This document shows positions 1 to 7,584 of a DNA stretch of 41,028 nucleotides, piece by piece. The notes under the pieces were generated by a model that saw only the letters and a list, made by a program, of their open reading frames with translations, searched no databases and was not told the origin of the DNA. This stretch comes from Bacteroidales bacterium (GTDB lineage Bacteria > Bacteroidota > Bacteroidia > Bacteroidales > UBA932). How positions within the stretch are numbered: the stretch's first letter is position 1; the number at the start of each line of letters is the position of its first letter. Position numbers and translations under genes: made by a program. Location of the stretch: contig JAFUFP010000020.1 in assembly GCA_017469845.1 (NCBI GenBank), positions 1 through 41,028 of the forward strand, given 5' to 3'.

Positions 1-4
1 AAAA

Positions 5-11
5 AAGTATC
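5..11. repeat. Left copy of 7-bp repeat AAGTATC (candidate IS110 core)
   Basis: AAGTATC is repeated at 1667-1673 on the other side of the transposase gene. IS110-type recombination leaves a short shared core at both ends rather than a conventional target duplication. A chance match of seven bases between two stretches this short is only a few percent likely by rough count, so this is suggestive but not proof. Confidence 0.35.
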
Positions 12-41
12 GAATCGGCGTTTGCTGAAACGGGGATAAAA

Positions 42-289
42 ATAACAAATGTGCCGTCGTTCCGACGTCATTCGGTTTTCCCCTTGGTGGAGTAATCGAA
101 AAAAGGAAGTACCTTTAAGGAACCGAGCAAGTAGGCCGTTATTTCAATGGAGTAGTAGTCCTAAAAAAAGTATGGTCCTGCGTGTCAGTAGAACGGTAAT
201 TGGTCGTCCGAGGCCGTATAGAAGCTTGCTTCAGTTCCAGGGACCGCAGGCTCGGCAATTGTTTGTTGAACCCCTTAAAGTTACTTCCA
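42..289 (+). ncRNA. Candidate IS110 bridge/seek RNA region
   Basis: IS110 transposases are guided by a structured RNA encoded in the non-coding end upstream of the gene. This stretch lacks a convincing gene and is rich in stems. CGTCG (55-59) pairs with CGACG (63-67) over a 3-nt loop. GAAG (221-224) pairs with CTTC (229-232) over a CTTG tetraloop. AATTG (198-202) and CCGAG (208-212) pair with CTCGG-CAATT (251-260), leaving a 5-nt bulge that is typical of an internal-loop stem. CCTGCG (177-182) could instead pair with CGCAGG (245-250). Which loops would be target- and donor-binding cannot be assigned without relatives. The limits of the RNA are not known. Confidence 0.4.
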
Positions 290-1651
290 ATGGCAAAGAA
301 AGCAAAAAGTTTGCACACGAAAAAGGGCCTCGAGTTGAAAATCGTGAACCCGAATGCGGCCGGCATCGACATAGCCGACACAGAGATGCAGGTCTGTGTC
401 CCTTCCGACAGGGACGGTGAGAATAACCGCCGTTTCGGCAGCTTCACCCGCGACCTGAAGGAGATATCCGGCTGGCTGAAGGCATGCGGTGTAGACACGG
501 TGGCGATGGAGGCCACGGGCGTCTACTGGACACCTCTGTTCTTCCGTCTTCAGGAGGATGGCTTTGACGTCATCCTCTGCAACGCTCGCGACGTTAAGAA
601 CATCTCGGAGAAGAAGACGGACGAGGCGGACGCCGAATGGCTGATGCTTCTTCACAGCTACGGGCTCCTCAAACCGAGCTTCCAGCCGGAGAATGCCGCC
701 AGGCAGATCCGCAACCTCTGCCGTCACCGCACCAACCTGCTGCAATCCGCCGCCCGCGAGGTGCAGCATATGCAGAAGGCCATGGAGCAGATGAACGTGA
801 AGCTCACCAACGTGCTGAGTGACATCCTCGGCGTTTCCGGCAGGCGCATCATAGACGCCATCCTTGAAGGCGAACGCAACCCGAAGAAACTGGCCGAGAT
901 GGCCGACGGCCGATGCAAGAGGAGCAAGGAGGACATAGCCCTGTCACTGGAGGGCACATGGGATGAGGACCACCTATTCGTGCTACGCCAGTCCAAAGAC
1001 CTGTACGAATACTACCAGGGGATGATCGCACAGTGCGACGCGGAGATCGAAGAGCTGATGATGAGGTTCCCCACCACCATAGACACAGAACGGGCGAAAC
1101 TGGTGAGATCCGGGAAGAGGCTCACCAAGAAGAACGCAGTAGGGTTCGACGTGGAGAAGTACGCGTTCGGGATATGGGGCGTGAACGTGATGGACCTCTC
1201 CGGGATGAGCGCCGGTTCCATGATGCAGCTCATCGGAGAACTCGGTTCCGACTTCACGCGAAAGTTCGACACACCGGACAAGTTCTGCAAATGGTGCAAC
1301 CTCGTCCCCAACAATAAGATCTCGGGAGGGAAGCTCATATCGAGCCGCATCCCGAAAAGGAAGAATCCGACCGGACAGATTTTCCGGCTGTGCGCGAACT
1401 CAGTGGCAAAATCGAATGACCCGCTCGGCAATTTCTTCCGGAGAATCAAATCCAGGTCGGGGCACATGCAGGCAATCGTTGCTACAGCGCACAAGATCGC
1501 CTCTATCTTCTTCGTCATGGTCCGAGATAAGGTTGCGTATGATCCAAGCAAGGTTGGAGACAGCGAGGAAGTGATACTCAAGAAGAAACTTGCCAGGCTG
1601 AAAAGGGAACTTCTGTCTGTTAATGCGGAACTCTCTAAATCAGCGTGTTGA
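290..1651 (+). CDS. IS110-family transposase (DEDD + serine recombinase type)
   Basis: This 453-aa protein cuts and joins the IS ends and target using a guide RNA. The N-terminal RuvC-like domain shows the expected acidic set: D27 (GIDIAD), E74 in MEATGVYW, and D111/D114 in KTDEADAEWL. The C-terminal Transposase_20 domain has CNLVPNNKISGGK, where S345 is the likely nucleophilic serine. A helical region in the middle matches the coiled-coil linker of the family. The start at ATG 290 gives MAKKAKS; an upstream in-frame ATG at 200 would read through the structured leader and is unlikely. The gene looks intact and so possibly active. The stop codon lies 25 bp before the argH ATG. The length is at the upper end for the family. 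Confidence 0.93.
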   Translation: MAKKAKSLHTKKGLELKIVNPNAAGIDIADTEMQVCVPSDRDGENNRRFGSFTRDLKEISGWLKACGVDTVAMEATGVYWTPLFFRLQEDGFDVILCNARDVKNISEKKTDEADAEWLMLLHSYGLLKPSFQPENAARQIRNLCRHRTNLLQSAAREVQHMQKAMEQMNVKLTNVLSDILGVSGRRIIDAILEGERNPKKLAEMADGRCKRSKEDIALSLEGTWDEDHLFVLRQSKDLYEYYQGMIAQCDAEIEELMMRFPTTIDTERAKLVRSGKRLTKKNAVGFDVEKYAFGIWGVNVMDLSGMSAGSMMQLIGELGSDFTRKFDTPDKFCKWCNLVPNNKISGGKLISSRIPKRKNPTGQIFRLCANSVAKSNDPLGNFFRRIKSRSGHMQAIVATAHKIASIFFVMVRDKVAYDPSKVGDSEEVILKKKLARLKRELLSVNAELSKSAC

Positions 1652-1666
1652 AAATTTGTTATATAG

Positions 1667-1673
1667 AAGTATC
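1667..1673. repeat. Right copy of 7-bp repeat AAGTATC
   Basis: This is the second copy of the 7-mer seen at 5-11. It ends four bases before the argH start codon. If it marks the IS end, removing the element would restore the leader as aaaaaagtatc followed directly by catATG of argH. Confidence 0.35.
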
Positions 1674-1676
1674 CAT

Positions 1677-3053
1677 ATGAAACTTTGGGACAAAGGATTT
1701 TCAGTAGATGAGAAGATAGATGCCTTCACCGTAGGCAAAGACAGGGAAATGGACCTCTTCCTCGCTCCGTATGACGTGATGGGGACGATGGCGCACATAA
1801 CGATGCTCTCCGAAGTGGGGCTTCTTCCCAAGGAGGATCTTGAAGTCCTTCTTCCGTCTCTCCGTGAAATCTACCGTAAGGCCGCTTCCGGGGAATTCTC
1901 GATCGAACCGGACGTTGAGGACGTGCATTCCCAGGTCGAACTTATGCTGACGAGGGAACTGGGCGACACCGGAAAGAAAGTCCATACCGGAAGATCACGC
2001 AACGACCAGGTGATGGTCGACCTGAAGCTCTTCGCCCGTGACAGGATAAGGATTACAGTCGGAAAGGCGGAGACTCTCTTTTCCACTCTCCAGCGGCGCA
2101 GCGAAGAACTCAAGGAAATCCTCATCCCCGGCTACACGCATCTTCAGGTCGCGATGCCTTCTTCTTTCGGGATGTGGCTCGGGGCTTACGCCGAGAGTCT
2201 TACCGATGACATGCTCATGATGAAGGCGGCGTGGGACGTAACCAACCAGAACCCTCTGGGGGCTGCGGCCGGATACGGTTCTTCGGCTCCGTTGGACCGC
2301 TCGCTGACCACAGCGCTCCTCGGTTTCGATGACCTTGACTACAACTCCGTCTACGCCCAGATGGGAAGGGGCAAGACCGAAAGGGCTATATCGTTCGCAT
2401 ACGCTTCCCTTGCCGAGACCGTAGGCCGGCTCGCGATGGACGGATGCCTTTTCATGAGCCAGAACTTCGGATTCATTCACTTGCCGGATTCCCTTACGAC
2501 CGGATCCAGCATCATGCCGCACAAGAAGAATCCGGACGTGTTCGAGCTCATCCGGGCCCACTGCAACAGGATACAGGGAATCCCGGGAACCATCAGGATG
2601 ATAACGGGCAATCTCCCGTCGGGATATTTCCGTGACATGCAGATAATAAAGGAGGTCTTCATCCCGATGTTCGACGAGATGGACGATGTCCTCGACATAA
2701 TGGATTACGCGATAACCAACATGCAGGCCGTCGAGGGCGTGATGTCGGATCCCAGGTACTCCCTCGCTTTCAGCGTGGAGGAAGTCAATCGCCTCGTCGG
2801 TGAAGGAGTCCCGTTCAGGGATGCTTACAAGAGTGTAGGTATGGCTATCCAGAGGGGTGAATTCGTCTACAGGGGGGCTGACGGAAAGAGCGGCGGAGAC
2901 GTGCCCCTGAAGGCTTCGGATCTTCACCATACGCACCAGGGGTCCCTCGGAAACCTGTGTACCGACAAGGTGAAGGAAAAGATGGAAAGGGTCCTTTCCT
3001 CATTCACTTTCAGCAAGGTCCAGAGGGCGGAATCATCCCTTGTCGGCGAGTGA
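1677..3053 (+). CDS. argH: Argininosuccinate lyase
   Basis: ArgH splits argininosuccinate into arginine and fumarate, the last step of arginine synthesis, as a cytosolic homotetramer. The protein has 458 aa, about the family length. The fumarase/aspartase signature GSSIMPHKKNPD lies at residues 276-287 and contains the flexible catalytic-serine loop. The N-terminal part has the conserved HTGRSRNDQ-type stretch (VHTGRSRNDQV). The start is taken at ATG 1677 (MKLWDKGFS), as in Bacteroidota relatives. An in-frame extension to 1623 would overlap the transposase gene and is rejected. Because an IS110 element ends within a few bases of the start codon, the native promoter is probably displaced and argH may be read from the IS. 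A candidate terminator follows at 3077-3097. Confidence 0.97.
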   Translation: MKLWDKGFSVDEKIDAFTVGKDREMDLFLAPYDVMGTMAHITMLSEVGLLPKEDLEVLLPSLREIYRKAASGEFSIEPDVEDVHSQVELMLTRELGDTGKKVHTGRSRNDQVMVDLKLFARDRIRITVGKAETLFSTLQRRSEELKEILIPGYTHLQVAMPSSFGMWLGAYAESLTDDMLMMKAAWDVTNQNPLGAAAGYGSSAPLDRSLTTALLGFDDLDYNSVYAQMGRGKTERAISFAYASLAETVGRLAMDGCLFMSQNFGFIHLPDSLTTGSSIMPHKKNPDVFELIRAHCNRIQGIPGTIRMITGNLPSGYFRDMQIIKEVFIPMFDEMDDVLDIMDYAITNMQAVEGVMSDPRYSLAFSVEEVNRLVGEGVPFRDAYKSVGMAIQRGEFVYRGADGKSGGDVPLKASDLHHTHQGSLGNLCTDKVKEKMERVLSSFTFSKVQRAESSLVGE

Positions 3054-3076
3054 AGCCCCCTATTGGGGAAGCCGCT

Positions 3077-3097
3077 GACTCAGAGAGTCCCGTTTTT
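3077..3097 (+). terminator. Candidate intrinsic terminator after argH
   Basis: GACTC (3077-3081) and GAGTC (3085-3089) form a short hairpin with an AGA loop, followed by CCG and five T's. Another small hairpin, CCCC-TATT-GGGG (3057-3068), lies just upstream. The stem is short, so strength is uncertain. Confidence 0.45.
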
Positions 3098-3121
3098 CTA
3101 TGTTTTCCGCAAGAATTGATT

Positions 3122-3129
3122 TATATTTG
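3122..3129 (+). promoter_or_regulatory. Bacteroidota -7 box (TATATTTG) for the 3201 gene
   Basis: TATATTTG matches the Bacteroidota TAnnTTTG consensus exactly and is followed by CA. No clear TTTG -33 box is present at the usual spacing. Transcription would start near 3136, giving a leader of about 65 bases. Confidence 0.5.
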
Positions 3130-3200
3130 CATGATTGATTTTGCCACAAATCGGTCTTTTTCACCCACGAAAACGCGGATTTGTGCATCATGACGTGTAA

Positions 3201-5456
3201 ATGACCAAAAAGACCCTCATAATCTGCCTTGTCGCCTTGTTGGCGCTAGCGGGAATTGCAGCTTTCGGAATCGCCAAATTGTACAAAGGGGATTCCGGCG
3301 ACGATTCGGCTGTGGCCGGCACGGCGATTTCGGAATACAGCCTTCTCCCCGCTGTCCCTTCCGATGCGGTGATGCTTCTTTGCACCTCCTCTTTCGGGGA
3401 GACCCTTTCCCTTCTGAATGATTCCACAAAAGTGTTCGGAGCCGTGCTGACGGATTCCGGGAAGAGGGGATTCAGCGATTTCATCTCGACTTTCTCCGAG
3501 GACATTCCTTCGTCGGTCAAAGGATACGAGTCGGTTCTTTCGATGCATTACAGCGGAGAATTGACCCCGCTCCTTCTTCTGAAGGCTCCGGTCGACACTA
3601 CCGATGAAGTGGTCAATCTTCTCGCCCTGGCGGACTCTTCGTCGCTTGCGGCGACCTACCTCAATTCCACCCACCTTGTCCCTTATCCCGGAGTGAAGGA
3701 CAAACTGATGAAGGGCGGACTCATTCTGGTGTCTTCTTCCCAGACCCTCATCACCGCCTCCCTCCGTCATTTGGAAGGGGACATGTCCGTTCTCGACAAG
3801 ACCGGATTCCCGCAGATCGCGGCCAAGATGGGAGGACGCAGCGCCGTCATGATTTCGAACGACTATGCCGGGAAGCTTTTCACAAGCCACATTTCCCGTG
3901 CATACGCTCAGTATTCCACTTTCTTCAAGGATCTGGCCGATTGGACAGGTTTCACCGTTGGCAGCGTTTCTCCGGAGAGCATTTCTCTCAAGGGCGCTTT
4001 CTCCTCTTCGTCCGATCCCACATATTTCGCGAACGTCTTCTCCTCCATACCGGGCGGTGAATCCCGTTTCGCGGACGTTTTCCCTTCTTCGACGATTTTC
4101 GCGGTGTCGGTTCCGACCCCTTCGATAACGGATTACCTTGACGCATACAAGAACTTCCTCGACGCCCACGCAAAGCTCGACAAGTACCGTCGTGACAATG
4201 CGGCACTACGGGACACCCTGTCCGTAACTCCGGAGCAGTTCGTCATCCGTCTTGACGCCAAGGAGGTCGTTAAGGCCACGGTGAGGCTCGAGAACTCCAC
4301 CGAAGGTGTTGTGGCCCTGAGGATGGGCAAAGCCGATCCCGCCATCCTCCTCAAGGGCACCGGCCTCAAATCCATGAAGGAATACAAGGGCGAAGTCCTT
4401 CCTTTCCTTTATGACGGATTCCTGAGCACCGAGTTCGGAGGACTGTTCACCCCTTCAGGGAAAGGTTATTTCGCCGTTGTCGGACAGTGGCTCATCACCG
4501 GAAGCCAGAGGGCCGTTTCGTATGTCGCCGATCCAGACAGGACGCTTTCGACGGAACTCTCCGACGCTTCCCTTTCATCGAAACTCCCTTCGAAGAATAC
4601 CGGACCGGTATGCTTCTTCTCCCTGTCGGAGTATCCTCCGCTTCTGGATGAAGTCTTCCGTCCCACTCTTTCCGTTCCCATGAGACAGACTCTCACCGGA
4701 GTCACCCATGAGATTTTCACCCTGGCGCTTTCCGGAGGGGAAGCTTCAGTTTCCGTCGACAGGGCGACTGTAGTGAAGAACACAGCTCCCGTCGTGGAGA
4801 GGGATACCGTAGTCGTTGTCCCGACCGGTCCTTTCAAGGTGCACAATTCCGGAACGGGGAGGACGAACCTCTTCAGCCAGTCGGCCAACAATACCCTTAC
4901 TCTCAAGGAAGAGGACGGCAAGGGCATCTGGGGTATACCCTTCACCGCACCGATATGCGGATATGTCGAGACGATAGACTACTACGGCAATGACCGCAAC
5001 CAGTTCCTTTTCGCCGCCGGCAGCAAACTCTACCTCATAGACCGCCTCGGAAGGTTCGTCAACGGTTTCCCCGCGGAACTGGGCAAGGATGTCCTCCTCG
5101 GACCCGCGGTTTATGATTTCACCGGAGCCCATGGATATACGGCCATGGTTCTCCATAAGGACAATACCATAGGAATGTACAATCTCCACGGCCAGACGAA
5201 GGAAGGCTGGTTGGGGATCACCGCTCCCGAGACAATAAAGACCCTCCCCGAACTTCTCGAGGTCAAGGGCACCAAATACTGGGTCGTACGCACTTCGATA
5301 CGTGCTCTCGTCTTCCCCTTTGACGGAGGTGAGCCTCCCACCAAAGGCGAAGGTGCCAAGATGATCCGCAACGACAGCGTGATAACGCCCAAGGACAACG
5401 GCTCCATTTCCGCCACATGCCGTGACGGCAAGGAGCGCAATTTCAAGCTGCAGTGA
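3201..5456 (+). CDS. Large exported/membrane-anchored protein of unknown function
   Basis: I do not recognise the function of this 751-aa protein. Residues 4-27 form one hydrophobic segment after a basic start (MTKKT), acting as a signal peptide or anchor, so the rest lies outside the cytoplasm. The bulk is serine/threonine-rich and alternates with LPAVPSDAVMLLC-like and PDRTLSTEL-like stretches. This loosely resembles the DUF3352 type of architecture (two related halves), but I hold that only weakly. The C-terminal 200 residues, with phrases such as YYGNDRNQFLFAAGSKLYLIDRLG, look like beta-propeller blades of the kind that read KLYLIDRxGxxxxGFP. The gene has its own candidate promoter. It is followed after 44 bp by the acyl-CoA synthetase gene. 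Confidence 0.85.
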   Translation: MTKKTLIICLVALLALAGIAAFGIAKLYKGDSGDDSAVAGTAISEYSLLPAVPSDAVMLLCTSSFGETLSLLNDSTKVFGAVLTDSGKRGFSDFISTFSEDIPSSVKGYESVLSMHYSGELTPLLLLKAPVDTTDEVVNLLALADSSSLAATYLNSTHLVPYPGVKDKLMKGGLILVSSSQTLITASLRHLEGDMSVLDKTGFPQIAAKMGGRSAVMISNDYAGKLFTSHISRAYAQYSTFFKDLADWTGFTVGSVSPESISLKGAFSSSSDPTYFANVFSSIPGGESRFADVFPSSTIFAVSVPTPSITDYLDAYKNFLDAHAKLDKYRRDNAALRDTLSVTPEQFVIRLDAKEVVKATVRLENSTEGVVALRMGKADPAILLKGTGLKSMKEYKGEVLPFLYDGFLSTEFGGLFTPSGKGYFAVVGQWLITGSQRAVSYVADPDRTLSTELSDASLSSKLPSKNTGPVCFFSLSEYPPLLDEVFRPTLSVPMRQTLTGVTHEIFTLALSGGEASVSVDRATVVKNTAPVVERDTVVVVPTGPFKVHNSGTGRTNLFSQSANNTLTLKEEDGKGIWGIPFTAPICGYVETIDYYGNDRNQFLFAAGSKLYLIDRLGRFVNGFPAELGKDVLLGPAVYDFTGAHGYTAMVLHKDNTIGMYNLHGQTKEGWLGITAPETIKTLPELLEVKGTKYWVVRTSIRALVFPFDGGEPPTKGEGAKMIRNDSVITPKDNGSISATCRDGKERNFKLQ

Positions 5457-5500
5457 TGCGGCCATAAGTTAGACAACACATAATCCACTTTTTTGTTTTT

Positions 5501-7153
5501 ATGGAATTCCATTCATTGAACAAAATGTACGAGCAGAGTTTCAGGGAAAACTGGGACCGCCCGGCATTGTCAAACTACCAGGGAGTGACCCTGAAGTATT
5601 CCGACGTCGCACGTCGCATCGCAAAGCTCCAGATCGCTTTCGAGCAGTGCGGCCTCAAAAGGGGCGACAAAGTCGCCATCTGCTCCCGTAACCAGGCCAA
5701 CTGGGGAGTCAGCTTCCTTGCCGCCATGACCTACGGAGCAGTACCCGTGCCCATCCTGCATGAATTCAAGCCCGGAAACATACATTATCTGGTCAACCAT
5801 TCCGAAGCGAAGGTCCTCTTCGTTGACGAAGTTATCTGGGAAGGCCTTTCTGCGGAAGAGATGCCTGACCTCCAGGTCATCGTCCAGATCAACACGTTCA
5901 AGTTCCTCTACTCCAAGACCGAGGCTCTCGCCCAGGTTAGGGAACATCTCAATGAGAGCTTCGGACACAGGTATCCGAACAACTTCGGTCCGGATGACCT
6001 CAATTACTATGAGGACTCCGCCGATGAACTTGCCGTGATCAACTACACATCCGGAACCTCAGGATTCTCCAAGGGTGTTATGATCCCTTACAGGGCTCTC
6101 TACTCGAACGTCATGTTCTCAAGGGATGCCGAACCGCATATCGGCAAGGGTTCTGAAGTCGTTGCGATGCTGCCCTCGGCCCATATGTACGGAATGATGT
6201 TCGAGTTCCTCTTCGAAATGACCGTCGGTGCCCATGTGCACTTCCTCACCAGGGTCCCCAGCCCCAAGATCATCATGCAGGCCTTCGCTGAAATTCATCC
6301 CTGCATCATCATAGCAGTTCCCCTCATCATCGAGAAGATCTACAAGTCCAAGCTCAAACCCATCCTCGACAAGAACCGCCTGTTCTTCAAGATCCCCATT
6401 CTTGACAAGGTCCTTGAGAAGAAGGTCAAGACCGAACTGATGGCTTCATTCGGATGCAATTTCGAGGAAGTGATCCTCGGAGGTGCCGCATTCAATCCCG
6501 AGGTGGAGGCTTTCTTCCACAAGATCGGCTTCCCTTATACTGTAGGATACGGAATGACGGAGTGCGCCCCCATCATCGCCTATGCGCATTGGGACAAGGC
6601 TAAACTCGGATCCTGCGGAAAGGCCGCTATGAACATGGAAATCAGGATCGACTCTTCCGACCCTTACAATGTTCCCGGTGAAGTCCAGGTCAAGGGAGCT
6701 AACGTCTTCCTGGGCTATTACAAGAACGAGGAAGCCACGAAGAACTCTTTCACCGATGACGGATGGTTCCGTACAGGTGATATGGGTGTCCTTGACCGCG
6801 ACGGTTACCTCTACCTCCGCGGAAGGTCCAAGTGCATGATTCTCGGACCTTCGGGTCAGAACATCTATCCCGAGGAACTGGAAGCCGTGATCAACAACCT
6901 CACCTATGTCGTGGATTCACTGGTCATCGAGGATGACGGAGGTCTCATTGCCCTCATCTATCCCGACTACCACCAGGGCATGATCGACGGCCTTGACCGT
7001 GAAGCTCTCGAGAAGAGACTCTCCGACGCTCTTCCCGAAATCAACAAGGAAATCCCCAACTACGCCAAGATAAAGAAGATGGAATTCCTCCCCGAAGACT
7101 TCGAGAGGACACCTAAGAGAAGCATCAAGCGTTATCTGTATCAGAGGAAGTAA
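5501..7153 (+). CDS. AMP-dependent acyl-CoA synthetase (long-chain fatty acid-CoA ligase type)
   Basis: This enzyme activates a carboxylic acid with ATP to an acyl-adenylate and transfers it to a thiol, normally CoA. The 550-aa ANL-family protein shows the P-loop YTSGTSGFSKGV at 182-193, the YGMTEC motif (Y350-E354), the GWFRTGD motif with its ribose-binding Asp, the hinge LYLRGRSK, and a C-terminal lysine near 543 in PKRSIKRYLY. Sequence style fits the Bacteroidota long-chain fatty acid ligases; the true substrate cannot be read from sequence. An acyl-ACP synthetase role is an alternative. It precedes dCMP deaminase by 21 bp, so the three plus-strand genes to 9195 probably share a transcript. 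Confidence 0.93.
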   Translation: MEFHSLNKMYEQSFRENWDRPALSNYQGVTLKYSDVARRIAKLQIAFEQCGLKRGDKVAICSRNQANWGVSFLAAMTYGAVPVPILHEFKPGNIHYLVNHSEAKVLFVDEVIWEGLSAEEMPDLQVIVQINTFKFLYSKTEALAQVREHLNESFGHRYPNNFGPDDLNYYEDSADELAVINYTSGTSGFSKGVMIPYRALYSNVMFSRDAEPHIGKGSEVVAMLPSAHMYGMMFEFLFEMTVGAHVHFLTRVPSPKIIMQAFAEIHPCIIIAVPLIIEKIYKSKLKPILDKNRLFFKIPILDKVLEKKVKTELMASFGCNFEEVILGGAAFNPEVEAFFHKIGFPYTVGYGMTECAPIIAYAHWDKAKLGSCGKAAMNMEIRIDSSDPYNVPGEVQVKGANVFLGYYKNEEATKNSFTDDGWFRTGDMGVLDRDGYLYLRGRSKCMILGPSGQNIYPEELEAVINNLTYVVDSLVIEDDGGLIALIYPDYHQGMIDGLDREALEKRLSDALPEINKEIPNYAKIKKMEFLPEDFERTPKRSIKRYLYQRK

Positions 7154-7174
7154 GGGACACAAAAATTTCTGCAC

Positions 7175-7579
7175 ATGCAAAAGTTCGACAACAGCTATCT
7201 GGACATGGCCCAGATATGGGCCCGCAATTCATACTGCAAGCGCCGCCAGGTCGGTGCGCTCATCGTGAAGGACCGTATGATCATCTCGGACGGTTACAAC
7301 GGCACGCCTTCCGGATTCGAGAATGTGTGCGAGGACGAGAACGGTGTGACCAAGCCCTATGTCCTCCATGCGGAGGCCAATGCCATATCCAAGGTCGCCA
7401 AGTCGGGCAACAGTTCAGAAGGTGCGACTTTGTATGTCACCGCATCACCGTGCCTGGAGTGCTCCAAGCTCATCATCCAGGCCGGTATCAGGAGAGTGGT
7501 TTACAGGGATGAGTACAGGCTCACCGACGGAATCGATCTCCTCCGCAGGGCAGGCATCGAAGTCGAGAAAGTCGATTGA
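7175..7579 (+). CDS. dCMP deaminase family protein (ComEB-like)
   Basis: This is a 134-aa zinc-dependent cytidine/deoxycytidylate deaminase. The zinc site is visible: H65-A-E67 in LHAEAN and C93/C96 in SPCLEC, with E67 as proton shuttle. The SDGYNGTPSGFENVCED stretch is the typical substrate/insert region of dCMP deaminases, so conversion of dCMP to dUMP for thymidylate synthesis is the likely role. The length is normal. The stop codon TGA (7577-7579) is followed 5 bp later by the ATG of the S41 protease gene, so translational coupling is likely. Confidence 0.93.
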   Translation: MQKFDNSYLDMAQIWARNSYCKRRQVGALIVKDRMIISDGYNGTPSGFENVCEDENGVTKPYVLHAEANAISKVAKSGNSSEGATLYVTASPCLECSKLIIQAGIRRVVYRDEYRLTDGIDLLRRAGIEVEKVD

Positions 7580-7584
7580 CGGAA

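Larger units (their letters stand above)
5..1673 (+). mobile_element. IS110-family insertion sequence (boundaries approximate)
   Basis: The element has one transposase gene, a long structured non-coding left part of about 280 bases, and a right non-coding part of only about 20 bases. That layout is usual for the IS110 subgroup proper; in the IS1111 subgroup the non-coding RNA lies on the other side. The 7-mer AAGTATC occurs at 5-11 and again at 1667-1673, just before argH. It could be the duplicated core/target sequence that brackets the element. A 9-bp inverted repeat, ATAACAAAT (42-50) and ATTTGTTAT (1654-1662), lies inside these limits. IS110 elements normally lack terminal inverted repeats, so the boundaries are an inference. 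The window may also cut the true left end. Confidence 0.6.

Noticed and set aside
1995..2936. 313-aa antisense open frame across argH
   Set aside because: It lies entirely opposite a clear argH coding sequence, has no recognisable domain, and such frames are expected in GC-rich coding DNA.
7576..7584. TTG start for the S41 protease, overlapping the deaminase stop
   Set aside because: An ATG lies nine bases downstream and gives a normal anchor segment; TTG is rarer.
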